DNA of 64,000 nt, taken from assembly GCA_017591395.1 (NCBI GenBank), contig WEDG01000879.1:1-64000 (forward strand). Direction: 5' to 3'. This stretch comes from Schistocephalus solidus. Taxonomy: Eukaryota > Platyhelminthes > Cestoda > Diphyllobothriidea > Diphyllobothriidae. The stretch's first letter is position 1; every line of letters starts with the position of its first letter. Of the stretch, positions 1-12,190 are shown piece after piece. The notes below the pieces were generated by a model that searched no databases, was not told the DNA's origin, and saw nothing but the letters and a program-made list of their open reading frames with translations. A program made the translations under genes and the position numbers.

Positions 1-2920
1 GCTTCCAATCTATAGGAAGTGTTCCGGAGTCAAATGACTTTTAAAGGCACTGACAGAGGTGTTGAAAGTTCATTTGCGAGTTCTTTCAGAAGCTTGGGTG
101 GATGCTCGTCTGGTCCTGCGGATTTCGACTCTTTAGTTCCTTTAACTCCCTTCGGATCCAGAAAGTCTGAGAATAGTATGTGGCTAATGCTTGCAGTCGG
201 CGGGTTATCCACTGTATCCACTCGTATCTGTATCCCTCCTATTTTACGTACAGGTATGTCTCGTATTATCTTATCGATTACATGGCCATAGAAGCAGTAA
301 TCGCCGCACTTTGGCAATACTCAGCCTGGATTTCAGTGGATGTATTGCTCCATAAAAGTACAGTTCTGACCGAATTTTCATTTTGCATATTCTGTACTTA
401 AACTGGAACCATTGGTTCCAATGTCTCGATGTCGTTTTGTCTCACTGTCAATCACCTGCCTTTTATTTTTATTTTTTCGTTTTCATCTCTTTCCAACTAC
501 TTATGCGATCCTCAAAATCGAAGAACTCTCCTAGAAGGCGTATCGCGCACGTTAATTAACTTTCTTATACGAAAATACATTATGCGTTACTCTTATAACT
601 AAACACCGGCATACTGTGGACATTTTGTGCCTAAATTATGATGATTTATTCACACCACGCTGATGTCCGTCCGAAAAACCTAACGGCTCGTTGTGGGAAA
701 CGAATCCAGGTTATTACGCAGATCACGCTCGCCATTCCTCTTGAACGCACCCAACAGCACCTTTTTAAAGATTACGGCCAAGGAACATGTCTTTATTTTT
801 ATAGATGAATTTGGATAGCTTTTTAGCCTTTCCTCCCAACTGTGCCGATTCTCCAGGGCGTCGCTGGCAACATTGAAGGCGGTTCGCAAAACACTATCGA
901 ACACCGTTGTCATGTGGTCCCTTCCTTCGTTCCATAGACACATCACATCTTAAGGAATCGTTCAGTTTGGTGGACTATTCGGCTTTGCCTTCCACTACCT
1001 TGTGTGCACGTTGCATGGAAATTCATTTTGCCGTTGAAGGTTGAATGGCCATTTCTAACTCTTCAGTCAGCGAGTGCTGTATCATGCCTCCAATGAATTC
1101 GACGACACGTGTGCCACCAACTTGATATTTAGTTGATTTAAATCTGCAGAAGTATACCAGTGAGAAGATGCTGATTACCGACGGTCGATGGACGCTTTGC
1201 TTCTTCCATATAAGCGTAACATTTATGGAAGTCCGGCGCGACGTGATAGGAAACTGAGCGGGTCATCTGTTTTGATACTGCGGGTGTCTTTGGGCATGGT
1301 CCTTATCCTATTCAGGATTTTCCCAGACATTGTCTTTCGAGGGTCGTTAACCGCCTCTCCATTCCTTCCCCCCCCCCCCCCCCTGAAGTTGACATCGCAT
1401 GTTAACGTACCGAGTGCTCTTTCCTGGAAGCTTTAATCATCTGCAGGTCCTCGTCGGTTGTGTTTCAGGCATCAGTGGTTATAGTGGTGCGAGCGTGATC
1501 GTTCTGTGGCTGTGCCATGTAGGGGTTTCTATTTATTGCTTCCCTCCATGTGGCGGAGAATGCCTAGTAGGGTTGATCGAGTACTCCGGCCGCTGGTGGA
1601 GGGATTTCCTGACTAAAATCAGGCAAAGCATACCATTACTGTAATAGGGGTGACTTGCGGCGTTGGTCGAGAGTCGAACCGTCAGTTCATATCTGTACAA
1701 TTGCTACTTCGGTTTTCGCGGATGCCGTCGTAGTCGATAATTGTATTGCGGTACGTTGTGCACCATTAGTATTCTACAATCAAACAAGATTTCGGTAATA
1801 ACGAGGTATCCGATTAAACCACAGATGCGTTCTTGGTAATCCCTGTAGCTCACAAACCTGCCTATGAACCGTCTTATCGTAGGGTTCGCCCTGTAAGGTC
1901 TAACATGTTACGTAGTATAGATGGCTCGGCTTCTGACACTTGTACTTGCCACAGAATTAGTAAGAAAGACGTTGTATCGGGATTTATTTCCTCTGCGAAT
2001 GTCATTTCAAAGTAGCTTCATAAGTGGCGCGGTTTTTCACTGTTTCGTGCCATGGTAATCTCCAGCGTTCCAAGAACCATAATACTTTGTCTTGACTTCC
2101 TGAATTCGAGTTTTTTTCCTCATGCCTGAAAGTTTATTTCAAGTTTCTTAGCCTTTACTCATCTGCTGTATTTTTCTTTCTATAGATAACTGTAGACTAA
2201 ATGGTAAATGTGCCCCCAGTGCCCTGATAACTTAAGGATTTCAGATTCGACTTCTTTGACACCGCAAACAAGCGTGTAGAACAAGAGCCTTCTGAGAAGA
2301 TTGATGGCCCTGCGTCCTGCCCTCCGGAAATACCTCTCCCTATCCGATGGTTGTTTGCTTCTCATTCAATTAATTTTTAGCCTGGTTGCCGGCTTTGAGT
2401 ATTCCGCGCCGGAAAGTTTCCTTACCTCACGGCGATGGTGAGTTTTGGTTTCATGATGAACTCGAAATATAGATTGCTCTGTATCAACTCTAAACCACTG
2501 ACACATATATACTTATGTTCATTGCTTTTAACTGTTAAACTTCCTCAGACGTTCATGGGTGTCCATCTGCATGTGACGCTTATTATCAAATTCCTGTAAA
2601 ATTTTACCTAACTCTCTTACATCACTCTTTTTCCTCGATGAGTCTACCAAGAGTTGGGGATGCTTTGAAAATTTTAGTGCATGTCAACTGCAAAAATAAG
2701 CAAATTCATCAGTCCGGAAAGTAATAAGTCGTAGAGACGGTCCCACCAGCGTACCGAAAACCGACGTCTGTGACATCCATTTTGGTGTTGGGGCTCTCAC
2801 CTATCCACATACTCTTCCCGTTATATACTGGAATTAAATCTCGAGGCCAGCCAGCAACTGTGGAGCGTATAGTATTATAGGTGGGGTAACATTACCGAGG
2901 GAGTCTGGAATGGATGACTG
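1..2920. other. No gene recognised
   Basis: Only short ORFs without recognisable domains or convincing splice-site pairs. A C homopolymer of about 15 bases sits at 1369-1384. Upstream exons of the + strand METTL18 gene could lie here but none could be identified. Confidence 0.5.
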
Positions 2921-2924
2921 TGTC

Positions 2925-3125
2925 CCGTAATACGATCAGAGAGCGCCTCATAACCACTTAATATACCCGATCGCAATCGACAAGACCATGAGCCCGTGGC
3001 TCAATTATTAGGGCGTTGGAATTCTAACTAACAGGCCGCGAGTTCGAACTTGAGTGGGTAACTGCTAGTAAGCTGGAAATGGTCATTCACTCGTCCTTGT
3101 CGTTAGTGTTACTCTGCCTACTTGC
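2925..3125 (+). repeat. tRNA-derived SINE copy (family S1), degenerate
   Basis: A tRNA-like head starts near 2990: a box-A-like stretch (GTGGCTCAATTATTAGGGCG) is followed about 30 bp later by a box-B-like GAGTTCGAAC. The S1 body motif (AAGCTGGAAATGGTCATTC) follows. Just upstream is the degenerate tail and spacer of another unit (CCCGATCGCAATCGACAAGA), so this is the junction of a dimer. The same order recurs near 19.2, 22.7, 24.4, 37.3 and 44.2 kb. It is too diverged to be a working tRNA. Confidence 0.7.
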
Positions 3126-3624
3126 ACCGTCTTATGCTACCAAAACATGATGCCGACACTGTGAAATGGTTTGTTGCTGGTGGCGACAATTGCGACATCT
3201 GGCGTCTTTGTTCAAGTCCCCACTTTCTCAATGTCACTCACCTTCGCAACGGTCGTTTCCAGACTTGCTCACCTAGAGTCACTTTGAAATTAGTAGGTAA
3301 AAGGCAGTTGGGACCGTCCATGAGTCACTTGACATACCATAAACACCTTTTTGCTTAGTGCGACATACTAATGGGACTGCATTGGAATGTGCTCCAAAAC
3401 CACTAAAGCAGCTGACGCCACTGTTTCACATCCCTCTCTGAGTATGACTTATCGCCGTCAGTGTACGCTCTCATCTCGTCAGAGGTCACTCCTGTCTGAG
3501 ACGCTAAATTGCCTTCCATCTTATGCTGTTTCCCGAGGCTTGACCTCAATATTGTACAGTAGATTACCTATCTCAACCGAATTTTTTTCAAATGCCTTTT
3601 TCGCTTCGAACAAATTCATAAAGT

Positions 3625-4355
3625 AGGGTTGTCCTATTGATCACCATGCAGCCTAATTCAGTCACGTGAAGATACTGGCTTTGAAATCAGCTTCTTTCGG
3701 ACCGCCTGTAAAAAGCATCCTCTGTTAAAAAATGGCAACTTAAATAGTATGCTTTTTTCTCATGTATTTTCGATGCCCCTTTACATTCAAATGTAATACC
3801 TAGAAAATATGCGCAAAAATATTCTTTCTTGTACTCCTTTGGCAGCATCCTCTTCATGCGTCATATCCATTAATTTATTCATGTTGCCTATAAAGTTTAC
3901 AACATGATCTGCACTCATTGCAACATTTACTGAGAACTATGTGACTTATTTCTCATAGCGTAGAGAAATGTGTTATTTTCCTAAGAGAGAATGCATGTAA
4001 AAACCTTGAATTCAAGTGTAAGGGCCGGTATGGTTCAAAATTACATGAAAATTTAGAAACTTTTCTGCAACCGAAAGATACATTTTTCTTCATGCATAAA
4101 ACTTGAAGGTGTAATTTTTCTACCAACCGAATACAAGAAATAATATTTTTTTGTGCATATTTGCTATATAATCTATTTGAATTCATTAGGGCAACTAAAA
4201 ATCAATGAGAAAAAGGCATACTGCTCAAGTAGCCATTCTTCGCAGTGTATATTTTTTGCCGGCGGCCAGAAAGAAGCTTGTTTAAAAGCCGGCATCCTGG
4301 TGTGACTGAATTATCTTGGGACCAGGCTGTATGATGATCAGTATGACATCCATAC
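3625..4355. repeat. Foldback (inverted-repeat) element, family FB1, copy A
   Basis: The left part, about 3630-3870, reappears as its reverse complement at about 4080-4350. Examples are GTATGCTTTTTTCTC on the left against GAGAAAAAGGCATAC on the right, and the outer blocks around CAGCTTCTTTCGGACCGCC against GGCGGCCAGAAAGAAGCTT. Arms are about 240 bp with a central loop of about 200 bp. The same family occurs near 48.3-48.9 kb and 58.5-59.2 kb. No transposase frame is visible, so it is probably a non-autonomous foldback transposon. Ends are approximate. Confidence 0.7.
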
Positions 4356-4695
4356 TTAAGTAACTTGTTCGAAACGAAAACATATTTCAGAATTTCGGTT
4401 GACATTGAAAACCCACTGTAGGTGCTGCAGGTTCTCTTATTACCGCCTGCTTACGATTAGGCTCTGGAGACAGGCCGCTAGAGGAGACGGCTTGAGTGAG
4501 TGCCGGGGACCTACCTGCACCTGGAAATTGAGGTCAGCTAAATCACAACCTATCCTGCATGAATAAGCCACAGAATCCCGCCTTCTCAGCATAGCAGGTC
4601 AAAACCATCATCCTTAAACGCAGTCAACTTTATTTACAAAGGTGTTTAAGATTTAAACTCGAAACTTTCATTTCTGTTTTTGCTCAACCTTATAG

Positions 4696-4997
4696 TAATT
4701 GAATATCTAGACGAATCGGTCGTCGAGGATCTGGTAAAAACGGAAAATTCCGATGACAGCGTCGCCAATGAAGCCGTCCTAACAGCCCTCCGTGAAGACA
4801 AGGATGTCGTTTCTGGAATCATAGAAGGCGGTTTCACTGTATGGCAAGGCACTAGGCATTTGCTCAATTTTCTGGATTCCAATGATGCAGAAGACGGTCA
4901 TTTCATCAAGGGAAAACGTGTCCTGGACCTGGGCTGTGGCGCTGGCCTTTTGGGTCTCTACGCTCTCGAGAAAGGTGCAAGTTGTGTCGTGTTTCAG
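4696..4997 (+). CDS. METTL18: METTL18-like protein-histidine methyltransferase, exon a (partial gene)
   Basis: METTL18 enzymes transfer a methyl group from S-adenosylmethionine to a histidine of ribosomal protein uL3 (human work). This exon carries the family signature GGFTVWQGTRHLL, followed by the SAM-binding motif VLDLGCGAGLLGLYA, and ends in CVVFQ. The exon opens after a pyrimidine-rich acceptor (CTCAACCTTATAG), beginning with the last two bases of a codon. It ends in phase 0 at a strong donor, CAG|GTAAGC. No start codon is present here, so at least one upstream exon with the N-terminus is unidentified. Exon b continues the family sequence directly (VVFQ-DYNE), which makes the call secure. 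Confidence 0.9.
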
Positions 4998-5322
4998 GTA
5001 AGCTTGTTGATGGATTAGGTAACCGCATTACTAGATGCCCTCTAATTCTACCTACAAATATTTTTGAGAGCTACGTCGTTACTCCTGAATCATCTTTTAT
5101 TCGAACACACCGAAAGCTGAACTGTCCACTCGCCGTTTGATTTCTTCTGGTTTCAACCCACCTCAATCATGTCGTGAATATCACCTCTCAACTCACAATT
5201 ATCTGTATCATCGGTTCTGGAAACCTATGTTTACCCCCAGGAACAAGGACCGAATGCTCAAGATGTACTTTAACGCATTGGTGGACTGGTTTTAACCTAC
5301 CCGCCTCACCGCCTCCAGTTTC

Positions 5323-5475
5323 GACACGGTTTGGCAAGACATGGAGACGGCGCTTGGACCTTCGGTAATTTGCGTCCGTCGCTGGAGAAAAGAATGGTTT
5401 GCGCTATCTAGGTCTGCTGCCGCGAATCGTCGGGCGTGGAGAGGTACAGTTCGTAATATCATCGAGGCCAGCTAG
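5323..5475 (+). mobile_element. RTE-type LINE, 3' end of ORF (fragment in METTL18 intron)
   Basis: An open stretch of 50 codons plus stop contains the C-terminal signature of the RTE-like LINEs in this window: WQDMETALGPSV, then WRKEWFALSRSAAANRRAWR, ending NIIEAS and a stop. The same end occurs at 61202 (DIIEAR, stop), and both copies are followed by a similar short 3' tail (TAGATCAGACATGATCATAG here). The upstream reverse transcriptase is absent, so the copy is dead and 5'-truncated. It lies in sense orientation in the large intron 4998-7324. The rest of that intron shows no gene. Confidence 0.85.
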
Positions 5476-7324
5476 ATCAGACATGATCATAGCCGTAACA
5501 AGTACAAGTATCTCCAGTTAGGCAGTAGCACCGACGTACGAAAAGACCTTCGAAGAACGTATTCCATACACCTCAGTCGTCTTTTTTTAGATGATCTATA
5601 ATATCCTTGCGAAGTTTATGCAACAAATACTGACTTGCTTTGCTTCACTTGTCAGACAATGATGGTCACCAATTCCAAACTTCGCTCGTCTTCCACGCAC
5701 ACAGCCGAGCATTCAGAACCAGACGAGTGCCTTGTACAAGCGGACCTCGGTGGCACTTAAAAAGGCTTCCCAAATTTGCGAGTAGTAGCCGTTCGCGTGA
5801 AGACGTCATCCTTATTGCGTTCGTTCGACAGCCAATGGACCCTCACATGTGAGACTATTCACCTTCTCAAGCTAGCAGGTAAGGGTCACAAGAAGCACCT
5901 TCCCTCTGTCAGACCTGCAGCTCGAGAATTTTTTGGTTATTGCCATATTGATGGATAAGTTAATCGATTTAACGACTTCGTCGGCTCTAAACACAGGATC
6001 CAGTACGTTACTACACTTGGCGTTGGCATGACGATATCGTTAGCATAATTGTGGTCCGTCAACCTGCGTCCCGGTGAAATTCTAAAACCATCGAAACCGT
6101 GAACAGCTCTTTCGGGGACCAACAGTTTAAAACCTGCGGAAATTAAAGCCAAAGGTTAAACGGTCTAGAGAGCTTGTGATGGTTACGAATCCGTGCGCTG
6201 GTCGAATAGGAGTAGGCCTTGGCCGTAGCGACCATTTTGCTGCCACAAAGACTAGCAATGAGAGGGATCATATGCTACAACGAGGTTAACAGAACACACG
6301 ACTGATAGCCATGGTGGAACTCAAGAATGCACTATAGCTCACAGACTTGGTCTGGACACCCGTGGCCAGTCACGAATCCGGACTGCTTGTGTTTCGTCAT
6401 TGAATAAAGCACGTTCGAGACCGGAATAAGAGTGGCGGTGTTAAAACCCTTTCCAGCATTGCTCGTGACACTTATATCTTCAGTCTTTCTGAAGACCGAC
6501 TAATGATAACCTAACTCCAGTCATTAGCAGCGATGACATTTTCAAATGTCTGTTTAGTCATCTCGTGGATCCAGGACGCCTGAGTGCCACTACACGTATC
6601 TACCGCAGCGACGATGGTAAGCGAATTTATTTCGTGTTTCAGTGTCACCCAATCACAAGTCCTTATCCAAACTTTGCGGTATTTTAAGGGGCAAATGACC
6701 TGCCGAACGTCTGTCTTCCTCGCCCTCGCAGCACTATCGTTGGGATTCCGCGTCCGCCTATTTTGCAACCAACCTTCCATGGAGGCTGCTCCGGCACATT
6801 TTATCTGTGGACGCGTTGGGTAGGCAGCAGCTAAGCCAGCGGGCAAACTCGTATCCCGGGATTAGGCCGCCTGATCAGTGCCGTCGATGGCAAGAATCAA
6901 CTAAGAGGCGCTCGGAGTGCCGAATTTAATCAGGGCGAACCAGCATTACTTTGATTTTGCCTACAAATCAGCCAATCAAATAAGTTACAAGACCAAAGTT
7001 ACAATTTGGATATTTCTTCCTGAAGACGCCATTATGAAACGTTTGTTTGATTGCTACCGATAGAGCAAAAGGTCTGTATCGTGTCATTTATGAAACAGCC
7101 GATGGTTTGACGATTTGCAAAGTGAAGAAGCAGAAGTGGCTGCTCTGCTGAAAAATCCGACCAGGGCTTACTGTCATCGGTAGATTAAGTTCCGGTAATT
7201 AGAATTGTGCAAGCCCTCTTTGGAACTCAAATTCGTTTTCTGGTATCTCCTTACGTTTGCTGGATTTTACTGCCTTCGTTTCAACTCCTAATGCTTCCCC
7301 TCCTTGTGTTTGAATTGCACACAG

Positions 7325-7837
7325 GACTACAACGAACTGATCTTGCGGGCCTGGACGATACCCAATGTGTCAATAGCCACTGGCGTCAGTCGGACTGAGT
7401 CAGTCTCCTTCTACTCCGGAGACTGGCACGACCTGAGTAGGCTCTGGCGAACCCTGCCGGATCTGCGTTTCGACCTTATCCTCACCGCTGAGACAATCTA
7501 CCGACCAGAACTGTACACAAAACTACACGAGGTCCTCGATGTAGCATTGGCACGCAACCCCGACTCCTCGATCATAATGGCCAATAAGCTCAGCTACTAC
7601 GGTATAGGCGGCAACATTTATGATTTTGTAAAGTTTGTAGAGGAGAGGGGTGCCTTCTCCCTGAGCATGAAGCAGCTTACCGACTCTGGTATTACATACG
7701 TGTGCCTGTCTATGAAGCGAATCCTGAGCAAGTACTCTACTCTTATTTCTCGCATTGCTGCAAACGCAACACTTTCTAAGTCTACGGTAAAGATTGGCCT
7801 TGAGTTACTGCCACACTTCGTGCTGGGACGAACTTGA
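7325..7837 (+). CDS. METTL18: METTL18-like protein-histidine methyltransferase, terminal exon
   Basis: The exon starts in phase 0 after TTGCACACAG and begins DYNELILRAWTIPNV, which continues the SAM-binding fold from VVFQ in the exon ending at 4997. It then has FYSGDWHDL, the catalytic-core block FDLILTAETIYRPELY, and GIGGNIYDFVKFVEER near the C-terminus; all three have counterparts in vertebrate METTL18. It stops with TGA at 7835-7837. The two exons encode about 270 residues of the methyltransferase domain, and no frameshift or stop interrupts them. The last ~45 residues after VCLSMKRIL extend past the conserved fold. No clear AATAAA was seen within 200 bp after the stop. Confidence 0.92.
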   Translation, partial: DYNELILRAWTIPNVSIATGVSRTESVSFYSGDWHDLSRLWRTLPDLRFDLILTAETIYRPELYTKLHEVLDVALARNPDSSIIMANKLSYYGIGGNIYDFVKFVEERGAFSLSMKQLTDSGITYVCLSMKRILSKYSTLISRIAANATLSKSTVKIGLELLPHFVLGRT

Positions 7838-8424
7838 CACCCGCAGACCAGCCGCCGACGGTAAAGTTACAGATTATCGGACAAACGGAACTCAGGGAAG
7901 GAGTCAAGAGCGCCACCAAACAGTGAATGGCTAGTTCATTATCAGCTAGGGATTTTCTGTCTCTTATTTATAAACTACATCGTGGAAGCACTGGAATACC
8001 CATTTCTAGCGACGCACCATCCAACAGAACGGTTAGTTCGTCGGGCGTATGACCAGCTCTCTCAGAACGCACTCCCCATCACCCACCGCACGGTTTGAAG
8101 GCTGGAAACCCAGTTGCCTGTTTGTTGAGGATCAAAGAAGCTTTGGTAAATCGGCACGCCTCTATTATACAACAAAATTGGTAAAAAATGGTTCAAAATG
8201 CGGAAAGTGGGAAAGGGTTGGATGATGTCAGCAGTCAAACGAACGCCGACAGGGAAACGCCGCGATCCTCGTCAGTCTCCACACCCATGTCCTCCTGTAG
8301 TGGAAAGGTTTCGTGCGTGATTTTTTTATAAACGTCGACCTGTCATGGTGAGAATATAAAAACTGCGAAAGGACAGGGAGCCTAGGCAGGTATATACCAG
8401 ACTTGTACATCATGTGGCTAATCA

Positions 8425-8610
8425 GTTTCCAAGGTGCGTCCATCGAGGTCCATCGTGAGCTTCACAGCAAGGTGGCGCAGGTACGCTGACTTGCGCTGAA
8501 TCTACTGCACTATCTCTTTCCCTGCCTGGGCTCGGTGTCGTGACCAAGAAAAAAAGACCGGAGGCAGGAGAGGGCGTAGGAATCGGGGCAGTCGAAGCTG
8601 CCTGGAATTA
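8425..8610 (+). repeat. Dispersed repeat R2, partial copy
   Basis: Carries the R2 landmarks: a GTCCATCG block, then GACTTGCGCTGAATCTACTG, a pyrimidine stretch (CTCTTTCCCTGCCTGGGCTC), CGGTGTC, and AAGACCGGAGGCAGGAGAGG. The same order occurs near 26.2, 32.6, 55.7 and 56.4 kb, and reversed near 11.5, 25.8, 31.7 and 60.2 kb. Confidence 0.6.
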
Positions 8611-9224
8611 CTATGTAGTCATTGAGACCACCGTTCAAGCCACTAGACTGAAGAACAGAACTGATTGACAGTAGTTTACGGCTATAGCCAGCGTTGACAA
8701 TTCGTCGAGCTCAAAGACGTTTGGTGGACAGACGACCTCATAAGAAGCAGTAACTCACCATCATCTGCCGCCGGCTCTTTGGATAACCCTCGGCAACCGC
8801 ATCGATTATTTCCATGGCCTATAAACGGAGGGAATATAAGTGCCAACCGATCTCTGGGGTAAAAGTCAAGGTGGTGGGGGGTAGCGTGTAAACGGTATTG
8901 TACACAGATCACCGGGACTTACCATACGTTTGCGTTTCTTCCATTCAGCTACAGCTGCTTGGCATCGCTGTTCAGCCTTAAAAGTTAGAGAGTAAAACAC
9001 CTCAAATAATGCTAATTAGAGGGACAACCGACATCAGAAAATATGAGTGGACCAGGATTCACGGATGTAGACGAAGACTGAGTTTAGTATTGTCAATGCA
9101 ACCAATACAGTTCTGGAAGGTACCTTTTTCTGATTAAAAGTAGCAATAAATAGATAATCCCAAGATGACATCGAGACGCGACACAGGCATCAGCTGGAAG
9201 CAATGTTAGGGGCTTGCTGGCTTC

Positions 9225-9750
9225 AAGTGGAGAAATCTTAAAGGTTACGACAAATTTGATCTAGAATGTTGTCATCTCTAGCAGTCCACCCGCGCAATCC
9301 GTTAGGGACAAATCCAGAAAACTGATTTACTCTGCCTGTTTACTGGTTCAGCACGAGGAAAAGGGAAGCCCTTAATGTGTTCCGTAACCCGATTAACACC
9401 CGAGAAAGAAGATCGGAATGCTTTCGAGACTCCATAGCTTCCCTGCTGATGGCGTCCATGAGGTCGGGGGTTGCTGCGTTTAAGTTGAGAAATCTACGAA
9501 ATTTGTGGGTGCGAATTTGTAGTTGAGCCTTTTCGTGTGTGGCCTTTCGCCTGCAAGATGCTTATAGGGAAGAAGCCACGATGGCAGTTTACTATATACC
9601 GGTCTAATGGTTCGACACAATATGAAGGGAGCTCTTGCATGTGTTCCGTGCCACGATTGACACTCGAAAAACGCATCTGGATACATTCAGGTCTCCGTAG
9701 TTTCCTTGTTGATAGGCACTGGTGCCGGAATAAAGCTCAGATCCGATGGC
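9225..9750. repeat. Degenerate two-copy tandem duplication, unit ~255-264 bp
   Basis: GTGTTCCGTAACCCGATT at 9377 recurs as GTGTTCCGTGCCACGATT at 9641. AGTGGAGAAATCTTA near 9229 recurs as AGTTGAGAAATCTAC near 9483. Flanking sequence aligns between the copies with many substitutions. No coding capacity is seen. Confidence 0.55.
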
Positions 9751-11429
9751 CGGTTTGAATTTTTCGAAGCCATCACTTATAGGCAGCGTCAACTGCAAAA
9801 AACTCAGAAGTCGCCTGTGGTATAGGAGTTCGCACCCTGAAGGATGGCAGAATAAATCAGGTCGGACGGTTTTGAACAGAAAACTTGTCTCTAAACCGTT
9901 ACGTACCGTTAAGTAGAGTCAAATGTCTGAACGCTGCAATCCTCACACTGATGTAAAAGGCTCTTGCTAGGGTCGATGGCGTGCACACAATTCGGTGACC
10001 GGCCTTTGAACCCGGCTGCTGCCTGTTCGGTGTGTCCAAAGTGGCGACCTTCAGAAGGACCTATCTGCGAAATAATCAGGTTTCTACTACCGGCGAATTA
10101 GTTACAGCGATTTTATGGCGCGGGGGGTTGATCACAGAGACACCCATTGCTCTACGCAACACAACATCCAGTGGCCAAAAGGCATTAGTAGCTGCTGCGG
10201 CGGCCCCGCTCTTATCAAAATTAACAAGTGATCTTGTGAACAGCAAAACTTTCCGACGATGTGTTCTATTTATCTTACGATTTTCTTCATCCAGGCGTGG
10301 CCATTTTCATAGAGGATCGCCCGGTACTCCTGATTTTTGTCGGAGCAGCAGACTAATGATGCGACCGGGAAGGATATTCCACAGATACCGCTGATCTCGA
10401 CTTAGTTAGTTTCTTTCATGTAAAATAAGTGGTCAGTTGTTGACTTGCGGAATATTTAAACTGGCAAATGCTATTGACAGATGAAACTTCTACTCAAACA
10501 ACATATGGTTGCCAGAACACATGAAGAAGCGCTAAATATCTACAGAATTAGTAAAATATGTAAAGGAAACGATTACTATTGCAATTTATCTATTGAAAAC
10601 ATGCGTCTGTTTGTTTGTTAAGAAAACGAAACGTTAAATATACATGATAGAAATAGGATCAGATACAGAAAAAAAGTACCTAACCTTTTTTCTTGATAAA
10701 AAAAATCACTAGGGAAACTTCCGATTAGCAGTGCAAGGGAACTGCCAACAAAGACAACGTACACATTCGGCTTATTTTTCGTCCACAATTCAACTCCAAG
10801 GGCCCTAAGTTGTAGTTTTAGGGTACCGCCGCTCTGTAAACAAGTTAGCAAAGCACCACTTCCCTGTGATTTTGAATATGTAATCAATTCCTACACAATG
10901 GTAAGCTAACTTGGCCCACGGAAATGCGCTGCGGTTTAAATGTGTTGAAAAAAACGGGGTTTAGAATGGCTCGCGGTAGACGCGTATCGGGCTGCGCTGA
11001 GTCCGCGAGAGCTCATAACTGCTGCCATGCACGCGTGTGGCTTAATACTGCATCAGCCAATGTGCCCAATCCCAACAACAGTTGGTTGACGGTCTCTTAA
11101 AGTCGACCGGTACAGAACGGAGGAAAGAGAATGAGGGCGATACTGGATAATCCATCCTCCCAAGACATAAACTTACTCAAGTTCACTATAATAAATTTGA
11201 CGCGTTGAGACGCGCTAAGACTCGTGAGTTTGAATTTTGCCAACGGGCGGGGCAATTCAGTTCTACTTAGGACCGATAGTCAAGTTGCAATGGCTCCTTT
11301 CTAATGCGGGCTTCATGACATTCTTAAGGACATGATATCGGAGCCCTTACAGAAGCTTAGCACATGAAGTAGGAACGAGCGTGTGACATGCATAAACTAG
11401 CCGCTTAGGTTGGAAGTCGCTGACCCTAC

Positions 11430-11560
11430 GCCATTGTAGCAAGGTGGGTGAGGGAAGGGAGAAAAAGAGCGAGGTAGATGTTGCGCAAGTCATGGAAGCT
11501 GCATCTACTCCGCGAACAGCGGAGTGGACGTCCTTGCTAACGGCTGCCGAAATTTCACCT
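11430..11560 (-). repeat. Dispersed repeat R2, antisense fragment
   Basis: GAGGTAGATGTTGCGCAAG near 11471 is the reverse complement of the R2 core (CTTGCGCTGCATCTACCGC), preceded by a purine-rich stretch matching the R2 pyrimidine tract. Confidence 0.45.
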
Positions 11561-12190
11561 ACACGTTCTCCATTAGATATAAAAGTTTGTCGTGACTAAT
11601 GTAACTAATTGCGGTGTATATATGTTGTTACTTTGATGCATTCGCTAATTTATAATAACCCAACAGCTATTTAAATAACTTACGCTTAAGGAGTGGTTGG
11701 AACAGGAACAATGTCTGCCTGGAAGTAGAGCCTGTAACAACGGTGTGGGCGCAGTGATTGGCCTGATAGGAAGTCTATATAACGTGTGTAGCGCACTTGT
11801 CCACTGGACGCACAGTAATAGACAATTATTTAGGATCTTACGTCAGTCACAGTTGTTGTAATGCCAGTGCAACATGAACCTCGTTAGAGAGGACTGACCC
11901 CTTCTGAGAAGCTCCTTATATTCATTGTACTGGGCAAACGTCGTAGGATATCGAGCTCAGCGACTGACATGCCACGCAGCATTTATCTCACTGTCCAGAA
12001 TTGGGACAAGAGTCTCTCACTTTGGATAGTCAAATGACGTTGTACAAGCACGGTTTTCCAGGGTAAAACGTTGTAGATGGGTTCGATAATCTTCAACGAG
12101 AGGCTATGTGGATAACCTTATTTTAGAGCGTGGGAAGAAAATCAGGGTTTCCGTAAAATAGTTCCTGAGGCGGAAGGCTGTCAAACTCAC

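Larger units (their letters stand above)
7838..12190. other. No gene recognised; decayed repeats
   Basis: No ORF here shows a known domain. Repeats present are dispersed repeat R2 near 8425-8610 (+) and 11430-11560 (-), and a diverged direct repeat at 9225-9750. One or more 3' exons of the - strand HOP2 gene should lie here but I could not pick them out. Confidence 0.5.

Noticed and set aside
10618..10887. - strand ORF as the missing C-terminal exon of HOP2
   Set aside because: The residues do not match the Trp/Arg-rich end of the family and the hydrophobic tail is unlike it.
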